In this document: positions 38,053 through 46,963 of the stretch, piece by piece | How the letters are laid out: every line of letters starts with the position of its first letter | How positions within the stretch are numbered: the first letter of the stretch is position 1 | NCBI RefSeq assembly: GCF_002980595.1 | Contig: NZ_PVLQ01000012.1 | Span: 1-64,000 of the forward strand | Direction of reading: 5' to 3' | Source: Malikia granosa | Lineage (GTDB): Bacteria > Pseudomonadota > Gammaproteobacteria > Burkholderiales > Burkholderiaceae_C | Length of the DNA stretch: 64,000 bases | Translations under genes and position numbers: made by a program | The notes under the pieces: generated by a model | What the model was told of the DNA's origin: nothing | Seen by the model: the letters and a program-made list of their open reading frames with translations, nothing else | Databases searched by the model: none

Positions 38053-39402
38053 ATGTTCAAGAAAATCCTGATCGCCAACCGCGGCGAGATCGCCCTGCGC
38101 GTGCAGCGCGCCTGCCGTGAGATGGGCATCAAGTCGGTGGTGGTCTACTCCGAAGCCGACCGCGAGGCCAAGTATGTCAAGCTCGCCGACGAGGCGGTCT
38201 GCATCGGTCCGGCCGCTTCGGCGCAGAGCTACCTCAGCATGCCGGCCATCATCTCGGCGGCCGAGGTCACCGACGCCGAGGCCATCCACCCGGGCTACGG
38301 CTTCCTGTCCGAGAACGCCGACTTCGCCGAGCGGGTCGAGCAGAGCGGCTTCACCTTCATCGGCCCGACGCCCGAGTCGATCCGCATCATGGGCGACAAG
38401 GTCTCGGCCAAGCAGGCCATGATCAAGGCCGGCGTGCCCTGCGTGCCGGGCTCGGAGGGCGAGTTGCCCGATGATCCGGTCGAGGTCAAGCGCATCGCCA
38501 AGGCGATCGGCTATCCGGTCATCATCAAGGCGGCCGGTGGCGGCGGCGGGCGCGGCATGCGCGTGGTGCACACCGAGGCGGCGCTGCTGCACGCGGTCCA
38601 GACCACCAAGACCGAAGCCGGCGCGGCGTTCAACAACCCGGCCGTCTACATGGAGAAGTTCCTCCAGAACCCGCGTCACATCGAGATCCAGGTGCTGGCC
38701 GACCAGCACCGCAACGCGGTCTTCCTGGGCGAGCGCGACTGCTCGATGCAGCGTCGGCACCAGAAGGTGATCGAGGAAGCGCCGGCGCCCGGCATCCCGC
38801 GCCGCCTGATCGACAAGATCGGCGAGCGTTGCGCGGCGGCCTGCAAGAAGATCGGCTACCGCGGTGCCGGCACCTTCGAGTTCCTGTACGAGAACGGCGA
38901 GTTCTACTTCATCGAGATGAACACCCGGGTCCAGGTCGAGCATCCGGTGACCGAGGCCATCTCCGGCATCGACATCGTGCGCACCCAGATCCTGGTTGCC
39001 GCGGGCGAGAAGCTGCCGTTCACGCAGCGCCAGATCGAGCTGCGCGGCCACGCGATCGAGTGCCGCATCAACGCCGAGGACCCGTACAACTTCGTCCCTT
39101 CGCCGGGCCGGGTCACGACCTGGCACATGCCGGGCGGGCCGGGGGTGCGAGTCGATTCGCATGTCTACGCCAACTACCTGGTGCCGCCGAACTACGACTC
39201 GATGATCGGCAAGATCATCGTCCATGGCGACACCCGCGAGCAGGCGCTGGCGCGCATGCGCACGGCGCTGTCCGAGGTGGCGATCGAGGGCATCAAGACC
39301 AACGTCCCGCTGCACCGCGACCTGATGGTGGACGCCAGCTTCGAGGCCGGCGGCACCAATATCCACTACCTCGAGCACTGGCTCGAGCAGCGCAAGCGCT
39401 AA
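38053..39402 (+). CDS. accC: acetyl-CoA carboxylase biotin carboxylase subunit
   Basis: Carboxylates biotin on AccB using ATP and bicarbonate. The 449-residue protein matches E. coli AccC in length. Visible parts are the N-terminal [20 protein letters not shown], the ATP-grasp glycine loop [11 protein letters not shown] (about residues 160-170), and the active-site [16 protein letters not shown] (about 287-302). It follows accB and precedes prmA by 4 bp. Confidence 0.97.
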   Translation: MFKKILIANRGEIALRVQRACREMGIKSVVVYSEADREAKYVKLADEAVCIGPAASAQSYLSMPAIISAAEVTDAEAIHPGYGFLSENADFAERVEQSGFTFIGPTPESIRIMGDKVSAKQAMIKAGVPCVPGSEGELPDDPVEVKRIAKAIGYPVIIKAAGGGGGRGMRVVHTEAALLHAVQTTKTEAGAAFNNPAVYMEKFLQNPRHIEIQVLADQHRNAVFLGERDCSMQRRHQKVIEEAPAPGIPRRLIDKIGERCAAACKKIGYRGAGTFEFLYENGEFYFIEMNTRVQVEHPVTEAISGIDIVRTQILVAAGEKLPFTQRQIELRGHAIECRINAEDPYNFVPSPGRVTTWHMPGGPGVRVDSHVYANYLVPPNYDSMIGKIIVHGDTREQALARMRTALSEVAIEGIKTNVPLHRDLMVDASFEAGGTNIHYLEHWLEQRKR

Positions 39403-39406
39403 GCCG

Positions 39407-40294
39407 ATGTTCGAACTCGTATTGATGGCGCCCGAGTCGCGCATCGAGGACCTCGGCGACGCGCTCGAGGCGCTGGACGCGCTGAGCGTGTCGGTCGAGG
39501 ACGCCGATGCAGCGACCGATGCCGAGCAGGCCCTGTTCGGCGAGCCCGGCATGCCGGCGCCCAAGGGAGGCTGGAACCGCTCCCGCGTCGTCGCGCTGTT
39601 CCAGCAGGAGCAGCAGGCGCGCGAGGCGGCCGAGTTGCTGCCGCCGCAGGACTTCTTCGCCGGCTGCGAGGTGATCGGGGTGCGCCCGGTGGCCGACCAG
39701 GACTGGGTGCGGCTGACGCAATCGCAGTTCGCGCCGGTCGAGATCACGCCGACCTTCTGGATCGTGCCGAGCTGGCACGAGCCGCCAGCCGAGGCCGAGC
39801 GGGTGATCCGGCTCGATCCTGGCCTGGCGTTTGGCACCGGCACCCATCCGACCACGCGCATGTGCCTGCGCTGGATCGCGCAGCGTGACCTGTCGGGTCA
39901 GCGCGTGCTCGACTATGGCTGCGGTTCCGGCATCCTGGCGATCGGTGCGGCCAAGCATGGCGCGGCCGAGATCGTCGCGGTCGACATCGATCCGGCCGCG
40001 GTCGAATCGACCCAGATCAATGCCGCGAACAACCATGTGTCGTTGCTGACCGGCTTGCCGGAAGCGGCCACGGGGCTGTTCAATGTCGTGCTGGCCAATA
40101 TCCTGGCGACGCCGCTCAAGGTGCTGGCGCCGCTGCTGTGCGCCCATGTCCAGGCCGGTGGCCATCTGGTGCTGGCCGGCATCCTGGAGCGCCAGGCCGA
40201 CGAGCTCAAGGCCGCCTACGCGCCCTGGCTGGCGCTCGAGGTGAGCGACAGCGAGGACGGCTGGATCCTGATGACGGCCAGCGCCGCTGGCTGA
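39407..40294 (+). CDS. prmA: ribosomal protein L11 methyltransferase
   Basis: Methylates ribosomal protein L11 in the cytoplasm. The 295-residue protein has the substrate-recognition N-terminus and a SAM-binding core: RLDPGLAFGTGTHPTTRMCL (about 139-158), VLDYGCGSGILAIGA (about 167-181) and the NVVLANILATPL motif. The accB-accC-prmA order is standard in betaproteobacteria. A strong terminator follows. Confidence 0.95.
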   Translation: MFELVLMAPESRIEDLGDALEALDALSVSVEDADAATDAEQALFGEPGMPAPKGGWNRSRVVALFQQEQQAREAAELLPPQDFFAGCEVIGVRPVADQDWVRLTQSQFAPVEITPTFWIVPSWHEPPAEAERVIRLDPGLAFGTGTHPTTRMCLRWIAQRDLSGQRVLDYGCGSGILAIGAAKHGAAEIVAVDIDPAAVESTQINAANNHVSLLTGLPEAATGLFNVVLANILATPLKVLAPLLCAHVQAGGHLVLAGILERQADELKAAYAPWLALEVSDSEDGWILMTASAAG

Positions 40295-40321
40295 TCAGGG
40301 CCGACCGCATCGGCATGGCAG

Positions 40322-40356
40322 AAGGCCTGGCAAGGAGATTTCCTGCCAGGCCTTTG
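40322..40356 (+). terminator. terminator of the accB-accC-prmA operon
   Basis: AAGGCCTGGCA (40322-40332) pairs with TGCCAGGCCTT (40344-40354); AGGA and TCCT extend the stem inward with one bulge. TTTGTCATT follows. It lies between convergent prmA and the histone-like gene and probably serves both. Confidence 0.8.
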
Positions 40357-40360
40357 TCAT

Positions 40361-40633
40361 TCAGGGCCGGTTGCCGGTCGGAAAGGGCCAGGCCGCCGTC
40401 GGCGCGATCCGGGTCCTGGCGGCGGGTTCGGCCGGCGGCAGGGCCTTGGCCGGGGCAGCCCTCTTGGCAGCCGCTTTCTTGGCGGCGGGTTTTTTCGCCG
40501 CGGCCTTGCGGGCGACGACCTTCTTGGCCGGCGCAGCCAGGGCTGCGCCCAGCGGCTGTGCCACTTCGACGGGCTCGGACGCTGGTTGTGCCGCAGCCTT
40601 CTTGGCCGCAGCGGCCTTCTTCGCAGTCGCCAT
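40361..40633 (-). CDS. histone H1-like, lysine/alanine-rich DNA-binding protein
   Basis: A 90-residue basic protein opening MATAKKAAAAKKAAA, with AAAKKPAAKKAAAKR repeats in the middle and a proline-rich C-terminus. The composition resembles AlgP and other bacterial histone H1-like proteins that bind DNA without sequence preference. The binding site before ATG 40633 includes AGGAG. Such repeats vary in length between strains. The function is inferred from composition only. Confidence 0.75.
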   Translation of the reverse strand: MATAKKAAAAKKAAAQPASEPVEVAQPLGAALAAPAKKVVARKAAAKKPAAKKAAAKRAAPAKALPPAEPAARTRIAPTAAWPFPTGNRP

Positions 40634-40819
40634 CTTGCATCTTCTCCTGAAACAACTTGCACGTTGCGCATGAGGCCGGACTATTCCGGCTCAGCGAGTC
40701 AGCACAATGGCTTCGGGGAACAGTGAAACCAAGGCGTGGAAAGTGGAGATCCGCTCTGGCCGGGCAGGCTGGCCCGGCCGAGTTAGGGAAATCCCACAAA
40801 CATGAACTCTGACTTTTAT

Positions 40820-40847
40820 ATTATGAAAGTGTCACGGCGAAATGCAA
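40820..40847 (-). promoter_or_regulatory. sigma-70-like promoter for the histone-like gene
   Basis: TTGCAT (40847-40842) and CATAAT (40825-40820) are separated by 16 bp on the minus strand, in a locally A/T-rich patch followed by ATAAAAG. It would give a leader of about 180 nt before the ATG at 40633. The rest of the gap to ampD shows nothing more that I recognise. Confidence 0.55.
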
Positions 40848-40873
40848 GCCCCGTGGGCCATGAAGCGGACACT

Positions 40874-41542
40874 TTATTGCATGGCGGCAGCGCTGCCAGC
40901 CCCTTGTGGCACGCTTTGGCCCGGATCGCTGCCGTCGACGGCAGGATTCCGCTGTTCCAGGGTGGCTGAGGGGAAGCATTCCTGCGGCCACCTGAGCGCC
41001 TCGCGCAGTCGCGCCCAGTCGAAGCCCGGTCCGGGATCTGCCTTGCGGCCGGGGGCGACATGTTCATGGCCGGCCACATGGGCGATCGCGTAGCGCCGGG
41101 CCAGGGCCTGGCAGAGCAGGGCCAGCGCCTGGTACTGGGCCGGCGCGAAGCTCCAGCCCTCGAGGCCTTCGAGCTCGATGCCGATCGAGTCGTCATTGCA
41201 GTTGTCGCGCCCGCGCCAGCAGGAGCGCCCGGCATGCCAGGCGCGGTCGTCGCAGGAGACGAACTGCAGCAGCGCGCCGTCGCGCCGGATCAGGAAATGG
41301 CTCGAGACTTCCAGCCCGCGCAGGCCCGCGAAATAGGGATGGGCGTCCCAGTCGAGCTGGTTGCAGAACAGCTGTTCGATCTCGGGGCCGCCGTAGCGGC
41401 CCGGCGGCAGGCTGATCGAGTGCAGCACCAGCAGGTCGATCCGGGCGTCTTTCGGCCTTGGCCCGTGGTTGGGCGAGGGCACGGCGCGCGCACTCTTGAG
41501 CCAGCCGTCCTGCCAGGCGGCGGCCGGGGTTTCAGCCGGCAT
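40874..41542 (-). CDS. ampD: 1,6-anhydro-N-acetylmuramyl-L-alanine amidase AmpD
   Basis: A cytoplasmic zinc amidase that cleaves anhydro-muropeptides during cell-wall recycling; its loss commonly raises AmpC beta-lactamase where ampR-ampC exist. From ATG 41542 it has 222 residues with WQDGWLKSARAVPSPNHGPR at the start, zinc-site histidine in LLVLHSISLPPG, the VSSHFLIRRDG strand and GHEHVAPGRKADPGPGFDW with further ligands. The C-terminal 40 residues are longer than usual. Its start overlaps the PP0621-type gene by 11 nt. Confidence 0.9.
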   Translation of the reverse strand: MPAETPAAAWQDGWLKSARAVPSPNHGPRPKDARIDLLVLHSISLPPGRYGGPEIEQLFCNQLDWDAHPYFAGLRGLEVSSHFLIRRDGALLQFVSCDDRAWHAGRSCWRGRDNCNDDSIGIELEGLEGWSFAPAQYQALALLCQALARRYAIAHVAGHEHVAPGRKADPGPGFDWARLREALRWPQECFPSATLEQRNPAVDGSDPGQSVPQGAGSAAAMQ

Positions 41543-41789
41543 CGCGGGTAGGGCTGCGGGACTTGCCAGGTCCGAGGCGCTGGTGTTCGGCGCTGCAGTA
41601 GGGGCCGCCTGGGCCGTCGACCGCGTCGCTGGCCGGCAGATGCAGGCCGCAGTGGCGGCAGGCGACCATGGCGCTCGGTGTCGGCGCGGCCGGGCGTGGC
41701 GGTGGCGCAGGCGGCCTTTGGGTGACACGCCGGCTGCGCCAGATCCAGACTCCGGCCAGGACGACCATCAGTACCAGCAGGTATTTCAT
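41532..41789 (-). CDS. PP0621 family protein
   Basis: An 85-residue protein with an N-terminal membrane segment (MKYLLVLMVVLAGVWIWRSR), a proline-rich stretch and a zinc-ribbon-like end with CRHCGLHLP and YCSAEHQR. This layout matches the PP0621 family, whose function is unknown. It lies between the CcsA-like gene (4-nt ATGA overlap at 41789-41786) and ampD. Confidence 0.8.
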   Translation of the reverse strand: MKYLLVLMVVLAGVWIWRSRRVTQRPPAPPPRPAAPTPSAMVACRHCGLHLPASDAVDGPGGPYCSAEHQRLGPGKSRSPTRDAG

Positions 41790-42583
41790 GCGCGCGACAG
41801 GATGACTTCAAGCACGAAGTGCGAACCGACATAGCCCAGCAGCAGCAGGGTGGCGGCGGCGTAGAGCATGCGGATGGCGAAGCGACCGCGCCAGCCCTGG
41901 GTCAGCCGGCCCCAGAGCAGCAGGGCCAGCACCAGCCAGGACAGCAGGGTGAACAGGGTCTTGTGGTTCCAGATCCAGCCCTGGGTCAGTCCCTGTTCGC
42001 TGAACCACCAGCCGGCGAGCAGGGTGGCGCTCAGCATGATGAAGGCGGCCCAGACCAGGCGGAAGGTCAGGCGCTCGAGCGCGAGCAGGGGCAGGGTGAT
42101 CTCGCCCGCGCGGGCCTGGCGGATTGAGGCTTCGGCGCGCTGCGCGAGCCAGCCGTGCAGCACCGCGGCGGCCAGCAGGCCGTAGGAGACCATGCCCAGC
42201 CAGCCATGCAGCGGCAGCCAGCGCGAGGCATGGGCCGGATGCGGCAGGCCCGGGAACAGCAGCGCGAGCAGCACGGTCGCAGCGCCCAGGCCGACCAGCG
42301 AGGCGCGCGCGCGCAGCTGCGGGTAGAGCCGGGTTTCGATCGCATAGAGGGTGAAGACCATCCAGGCCGTGAACGACAGCGCGGGTGCGAAGCCGAAGCG
42401 CATCGCCCCGGTGCCGAACTGGTTGGTCGCCAGCGCGACGCCGTGCAGCAGCCAGACCGTGGCCATCAGCAGGTTGAGCTTGCCGGCTGCCAGCCGGACC
42501 GGGTGCAGCGCCAGCAGGGCATAACCCAGCGCTGCGCCCAGCGACGGGATGCTGCTCCACCAGGGGCTCGGGGATAGAATCAT
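41786..42583 (-). CDS. CcsA/YpjD-like cytochrome c assembly membrane protein
   Basis: A 265-residue protein with about eight membrane segments. The C-terminal half holds the haem-handling features of the family: HGWLGMVSYGLLAAAVLHGW (about residues 124-143) and WIWNHKTLFTLLSWLVLALLLWGR, with conserved histidines and tryptophans. In betaproteobacteria such genes lie opposite ffh, as here. The exact role (cytochrome c maturation or an unproved activity) is not certain. Confidence 0.85.
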   Translation of the reverse strand: MILSPSPWWSSIPSLGAALGYALLALHPVRLAAGKLNLLMATVWLLHGVALATNQFGTGAMRFGFAPALSFTAWMVFTLYAIETRLYPQLRARASLVGLGAATVLLALLFPGLPHPAHASRWLPLHGWLGMVSYGLLAAAVLHGWLAQRAEASIRQARAGEITLPLLALERLTFRLVWAAFIMLSATLLAGWWFSEQGLTQGWIWNHKTLFTLLSWLVLALLLWGRLTQGWRGRFAIRMLYAAATLLLLGYVGSHFVLEVILSRA

Positions 42584-42692
42584 GCCCAGAGTTTAACGGC
42601 CCGCGCGGCCGGCCAAGTCTCCTTTTGTCCCTATCCCCCTGCCCGGGGCCGCCCTTTGGGTGGCCGCCGTCGGCGCTCACACCGCATTGATC

Positions 42693-44078
42693 ATGGCCTC
42701 AGCCCTCACCGAAAAACTGTCACGACTGGTCAAGGAGGTGCGTGGCCAGGCCCGCATCACCGAAAGCAACGTCAGCGACATGCTGCGCGAGGTGCGCATG
42801 GCCCTGCTCGAGGCCGACGTCGCGCTGCCGGTGGTGCGCGACTTCATCGCGCGCGTCAAGGAGAAGGCGCTCGGTGCCGAGGTGGTCGGCTCGCTGACCC
42901 CGGGCCAGGTGCTGGTCAGCGTGATCCAGCGCGAGCTCGCCGCGACGATGGGCGAGGGCGTCAGCGACCTGAACCTGGCGGCCCAGCCGCCGGCGGTGAT
43001 CCTGATGGCCGGCCTGCAGGGTGCCGGCAAGACCACCACCACCGCCAAGCTGGCCAAGCACCTGATCGAGCGGCGCAAGAAGAAGGTGCTGACGGTCTCG
43101 GGCGACGTCTATCGCCCGGCCGCGATCGAGCAGCTCAAGACCGTGACCAAGCAGGCGGGCGCCGAATGGTTCCCGAGCAGCCCCGAGCAGAAGCCGCTCG
43201 AGATCGCGCGCGCCGCGCTCGACTACGCGAAGAAGCATTACTTCGACGTGCTGCTGGTCGATACCGCCGGCCGGCTGGCGATCGACGAAGCGCTGATGGC
43301 CGAGATCAAGCAGCTGCACGCGGCGCTCAATCCGGTCGAGACCCTGTTCGTGGTCGACGCGATGCAGGGCCAGGATGCGATCAACACCGCCAGGGCCTTC
43401 AAGGAGGCGCTGCCGCTGACCGGCATCGTGCTGACCAAGCTCGACGGCGACTCGCGCGGCGGTGCCGCGCTGTCGGTGCGCACGGTCACCGGCGCGCCGA
43501 TCAAGTTCGCCGGCGTGTCCGAGAAGATCGACGGCCTCGAGGTGTTCGATGCCGAGCGCCATGCCGGCCGCGTGCTCGGCATGGGCGACATCGTCGCGCT
43601 GGTCGAGCAGGTCACGGCTGGCGTCGACATGGCGGCGGCGCAGAAGCTGGCCGCCAAGGTCAAGAGCGGTGACGGCTTCGACCTCGAGGACTTCCTCGAC
43701 CAGCTGCGCCAGATGAAGAAGATGGGCGGCCTGTCCACCCTGATGGACAAGCTGCCGAGCCAGATGTCGGCCAAGGCCAGCGAGGCCGACCTGGGCCGGG
43801 CCGAGAAGGAGATGAAGCGCAAGGAAGGCATCATCTGCAGCATGACGCCGCAGGAGCGGCGCAAGCCCGAGCTGCTCAAGGCCACGCGCAAGCGCCGCAT
43901 CGCCGCCGGCGCCGGCGTGCAGGTGCAGGAGGTCAACCGCCTGCTCAAGGAGTTCGAGCAGATGCAGGGCGTCATGAAGAAGATGAAGGGCGGCGGCCTG
44001 ATGAAGATGATGAAGAAGCTCGGCGGCATGAAGGGCCTGGGCGGCATGCCTGGCATGCCCAAGCTGCCGGGCATGTAA
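42693..44078 (+). CDS. ffh: signal recognition particle protein Ffh
   Basis: The SRP GTPase that carries inner-membrane proteins to FtsY with 4.5S RNA. From ATG 42693 it has 461 residues: N domain (1-90), G domain with GLQGAGKTTTTAKLA (about 106-120), DVYRPAAIEQL, DTAGRL and TKLDGDSRGGA, and a methionine-rich M domain ending in GGMPGMPKLPGM. An in-frame start at 42660 is rejected because the N domain begins at MASALTEKL. No 4.5S RNA gene was seen nearby. Confidence 0.97.
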   Translation: MASALTEKLSRLVKEVRGQARITESNVSDMLREVRMALLEADVALPVVRDFIARVKEKALGAEVVGSLTPGQVLVSVIQRELAATMGEGVSDLNLAAQPPAVILMAGLQGAGKTTTTAKLAKHLIERRKKKVLTVSGDVYRPAAIEQLKTVTKQAGAEWFPSSPEQKPLEIARAALDYAKKHYFDVLLVDTAGRLAIDEALMAEIKQLHAALNPVETLFVVDAMQGQDAINTARAFKEALPLTGIVLTKLDGDSRGGAALSVRTVTGAPIKFAGVSEKIDGLEVFDAERHAGRVLGMGDIVALVEQVTAGVDMAAAQKLAAKVKSGDGFDLEDFLDQLRQMKKMGGLSTLMDKLPSQMSAKASEADLGRAEKEMKRKEGIICSMTPQERRKPELLKATRKRRIAAGAGVQVQEVNRLLKEFEQMQGVMKKMKGGGLMKMMKKLGGMKGLGGMPGMPKLPGM

Positions 44079-44093
44079 GCGCGAGCACTGTCG

Positions 44094-44732
44094 ATGGACG
44101 GCGAGGCCCTGCTCTGGCTCGAACTGGCGCTCGGGCTGCCGGCGCTGTTCGCCGCGCTCGCGCTCAAGCCCTGGCGCATGCTGTGCGGCCCGCTGCTGAC
44201 GCCGACGCTGGCGGCGCTGGCCTTGCTGCCCTGGTTCTGGTTGCTGCCGCAGCAGTTGCCCCAGGGTCTGCAGATCCAGCTTTCGGGTGCCAGCCTGCTG
44301 GCCCTGATGCTGGGTTGGCCGCTGGCGGTGCCGGTGCTGGTGCTGGTGGCGCTGCAGGTCTGGGCCTTCGGCCTGCATGATGCCGAGGCCGTGCTGGCGC
44401 AATGGGTCTGGCTTGGCCTGGCTCCCGCGACGCTGGCGCTGGGCATCGGCGCCCTGTTGCGGCGCTTCGTGCCAGCCCATCCCTTCGTCTACACGCTGGG
44501 GCGCGGCTTTCTCGGCACGGCGCTGTCGGTGTTCGGCGCTGGCTTGCTGCAGGAGTTCGCGCAGCGCTGGCTGACGGGGGCGAGCCTGCAGGATGCGCTG
44601 GTGGCGCACTGGCTGATGGCCTGGGGCGATGCCTTCCTGACCGGCATGTTCTGCGCAATCTTCGTGGCTTTCGCGCCACAGTGGCTGGCGACCTGGTCCG
44701 ACCGGCGCTACCTGAAGCCGCCGGCCGACTGA
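44094..44732 (+). CDS. COG3235/CbiM-like multi-pass membrane protein
   Basis: A 212-residue protein with about six or seven hydrophobic segments. The C-terminal part (VYTLGRGFLGTALSVFG, then AWGDAFLTGMFCAIFVAFAP and QWLATWSDRRYL) resembles predicted membrane proteins of COG3235, distant relatives of energy-coupling-factor permeases of the CbiM type. The metal-binding MHIPDG start of true CbiM proteins is absent. It begins 15 bp after ffh on the same strand. Substrate unknown. Confidence 0.6.
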   Translation: MDGEALLWLELALGLPALFAALALKPWRMLCGPLLTPTLAALALLPWFWLLPQQLPQGLQIQLSGASLLALMLGWPLAVPVLVLVALQVWAFGLHDAEAVLAQWVWLGLAPATLALGIGALLRRFVPAHPFVYTLGRGFLGTALSVFGAGLLQEFAQRWLTGASLQDALVAHWLMAWGDAFLTGMFCAIFVAFAPQWLATWSDRRYLKPPAD

Positions 44733-44755
44733 GCCCGGTGGCCGGGCGACACCGG

Positions 44756-45019
44756 CTAGAGGTGGCTGTGGCGGGCCCAGGTGTCCTTGATCTCCTGCGG
44801 GTCTGGCGCGGTGCCGGTCAAGGACAGATGCTGGCTCTGGATGTTCACGAGCGCGGCCATCACCTGGAACGGGAAGCCGCGCCGCGAGCCGTCGCGGGTG
44901 TCCTGCAGCAGTTGCTCGATGTAGGTCACGATATCCTTCGTCCCCCATTTCTCGCTGAGCACCTTGCCGATATGCGGGTAGCTGGCGTTGATCGTGTCTA
45001 GATCTGATTGGGTTGTCAT
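44756..45019 (-). CDS. conserved hypothetical protein, 87 residues
   Basis: A small soluble acidic to neutral protein without membrane segments, cysteine motifs or repeats that I recognise; the middle (KWGTKDIVTYIEQLLQDT, residues 24-41) looks helical. Codon use and composition match the neighbours, and it fills a gap where no other frame is convincing. It is convergent with the COG3235-like gene. I do not know its function. Confidence 0.6.
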   Translation of the reverse strand: MTTQSDLDTINASYPHIGKVLSEKWGTKDIVTYIEQLLQDTRDGSRRGFPFQVMAALVNIQSQHLSLTGTAPDPQEIKDTWARHSHL

Positions 45020-45136
45020 GACCAGGAAGCTCCTCGCGGTGTTGCAGTCCGATTCGATCCGATGCGCTGTGCCGAATCGCGCAAGGCACCATGCCGTACG
45101 CTGGCGAACATAGCAGATTCTGGACCCGCTGTGGCG

Positions 45137-45916
45137 TTACAGCAAGGGCCGCATGCTGCGTGCCGTGTCCTGCAGCACTGGCAGCACGCGCCGGGCGGCG
45201 TCCTCGCTGCTCTCGCTCTGCATCGGCATGGTGACGCTCATGGCGGCGACCAGATGGTCCTTGTGGTCGTACAGGGGCACGGCAATGCCGCGGTAGTTCA
45301 TCTCGAGCTGCTGCTCCGAGATGGCCCAGCCCTGGTGCTGGATCTGCTGCAGCCGCCGGCGCAGCTCGTCCCGGTCGACCACGGTGTGCGAGGTGTAGGC
45401 GCGCAGTTCCTGCCGGGCCAGCCAGGGCTCGTAGACCTCGGCGCCCGACATGGCCAGTATCACCAGGCCGGCCGCGGTCACCTGGGCCTGGACGCGCGAG
45501 CCCAGCATGTAGCCGGTGTTGAGCTGGCGGTGGCTGCCGCTGCGCGCGACATAGACCAGTTCGTCCTGCTCGAGCACGCCGGCATAGGCGACCTCGCCGG
45601 TGCCTGCGGTGACGCGCTGCAGATAGGGCTGGACCGCGCGTGGCAGCCGCGCCGACTCGAGGTAGGCCTGGCCCAGGCGCAGCACGCGCGGCGTCAGCGA
45701 GAACAGCTTGCCGTCGGTCGCGACATAGCCCAGGTGCACCAGCGTGAGCAGGTGGCGGCGCGCGGCCGTGCGGGTCAGGCCGCAGCGCTGGCCGGCCTGG
45801 CTGGCGGTCAGGCGCGGGTGTTCGGCGTCGAAGGCCTCGATCACGGCCAAGCCTTTCTCGAGCCCGGCGATCCAGTCGCGGCGCTCGAGCGCGAAGGGGG
45901 GATCTTGCTCGCTCAT
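45137..45916 (-). CDS. IclR family transcriptional regulator (PcaR/PobR/PcaU type)
   Basis: A 259-residue regulator with an N-terminal winged helix (GLAVIEAFD, TASQAGQRCGLTRTAARRHL, about residues 22-58) and a C-terminal effector domain (about 80-255). It is closest in appearance to the beta-ketoadipate-pathway group, which senses protocatechuate or 4-hydroxybenzoate. The start ATG 45916 faces the split quiC genes across 129 bp that contain a 12-bp direct repeat. It probably regulates them; effector inferred, perhaps dehydroshikimate or protocatechuate. Confidence 0.88.
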   Translation of the reverse strand: MSEQDPPFALERRDWIAGLEKGLAVIEAFDAEHPRLTASQAGQRCGLTRTAARRHLLTLVHLGYVATDGKLFSLTPRVLRLGQAYLESARLPRAVQPYLQRVTAGTGEVAYAGVLEQDELVYVARSGSHRQLNTGYMLGSRVQAQVTAAGLVILAMSGAEVYEPWLARQELRAYTSHTVVDRDELRRRLQQIQHQGWAISEQQLEMNYRGIAVPLYDHKDHLVAAMSVTMPMQSESSEDAARRVLPVLQDTARSMRPLL

Positions 45917-45937
45917 GGCAGTCAAATGGCGGTTTCT

Positions 45938-45970
45938 GTTCGATAGTCGATTTGCTTCGTTCGATTGTCG
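45938..45970. promoter_or_regulatory. direct repeat, probable IclR-family operator
   Basis: GTTCGATAGTCG (45938-45949) and GTTCGATTGTCG (45959-45970) are the same in 11 of 12 bases and start exactly 21 bp apart, two helical turns. They sit in the only gap between the divergent regulator and the dehydroshikimate dehydratase genes. IclR proteins of the PcaU/PobR type bind repeated sites of this kind. Confidence 0.6.
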
Positions 45971-46045
45971 CTCATCGCAAGCAGGCCGGGATGCAAAAAA
46001 ACGCCCGGACTCGCTTACAGTGCAGGCTGAATCTGGAGATATCTC

Positions 46046-46960
46046 ATGAGTGACCTTCTGCTCAAGTCGGCCGGCGAGCGCGAGCCGCTGCAAGCCTCTT
46101 TCAGCGATGCGGCCAACCCGATCGGCCTGGATGGCATCGAGTTCATCGAGTTCGCCACGGCCAAGCCGCAGGCGCTGGGCCAGGTGCTCGAGACCATGGG
46201 CTTCAAGCCGGTCGCGCGCCACCGTTCGCGCGAGGTGCTGCTGTACCGTCAGGGCGAGCTCAATGTCGTGGTCAACGCGCACGCGCCGGTGGCCCAGGGC
46301 AGCGGCCGCCGCAGCGACGCGCCGAGCATCTCGGCGATCGCGCTGCGCGTGCGCGACGCGCGCGCCGCCTACGAGTATGTGCTCGAGCGCGGCGCCTGGG
46401 AGGTGACGACCCATCCCGAGGTGATGGAGCTCAACATTCCCGCCATCCATGGCGCCGGCGGCAGCCGGATCTACTTCGTCGACCGCTACAAGGAATTCTC
46501 GATCTACGACGTCGATTTCGTGCCGATTCCGTCGGTCGAGCAGCGCCCGGCGGCGACCGCCGGCATCCATTTCTTCGGCATCGTGCAGTACATCGGCCCG
46601 GAGCGCAGCTACGACTGGATCGAGTTCTACCGCGAGCTGATCGGCGCCGAGCTGATTCCTGACGAGCAGCGCTTCGGCATCATGCCCAAGGGCAAGCTGC
46701 TGCGCACGCCGGCGCTCGATCCCGACAAGCGCTTCATGATCCAGCTGATCGAGCCCGACCTCAATGTGCTCGATGCCGACGAGCGGCTGCAGCGCATCGG
46801 CCTGGGCGTGCCCGACGTGCCGGCGGCGGTGCAGGCGCTGCGCGCGCTCGGCGTCGAGTTCGTCGAGACCCAGGCCGCGCACACCGAGTCGCGCGGCGCG
46901 ATCAGCAAGACCTATCTCGGCTCGGTGGTGTTCGAGCTGGTGCACGACGAGAAGGCCTGA
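46046..46960 (+). CDS. HPPD-like dioxygenase-fold protein, detached C-terminal domain of QuiC
   Basis: A 304-residue vicinal-oxygen-chelate protein resembling 4-hydroxyphenylpyruvate dioxygenase. Segments DGIEFIEFATAKP (about 29-41), GIHFFGIVQYIGPE (about 172-185) and SVVFELVHDE near the end place the possible metal ligands. In Pseudomonas the dehydroshikimate dehydratase QuiC1 joins a TIM barrel to such a domain. Here it is a separate gene, 3 bp upstream of the TIM-barrel gene. True HPPD is usually about 350 residues; a real dioxygenase role is the alternative. Confidence 0.78.
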   Translation: MSDLLLKSAGEREPLQASFSDAANPIGLDGIEFIEFATAKPQALGQVLETMGFKPVARHRSREVLLYRQGELNVVVNAHAPVAQGSGRRSDAPSISAIALRVRDARAAYEYVLERGAWEVTTHPEVMELNIPAIHGAGGSRIYFVDRYKEFSIYDVDFVPIPSVEQRPAATAGIHFFGIVQYIGPERSYDWIEFYRELIGAELIPDEQRFGIMPKGKLLRTPALDPDKRFMIQLIEPDLNVLDADERLQRIGLGVPDVPAAVQALRALGVEFVETQAAHTESRGAISKTYLGSVVFELVHDEKA

Positions 46961-46963
46961 ACC

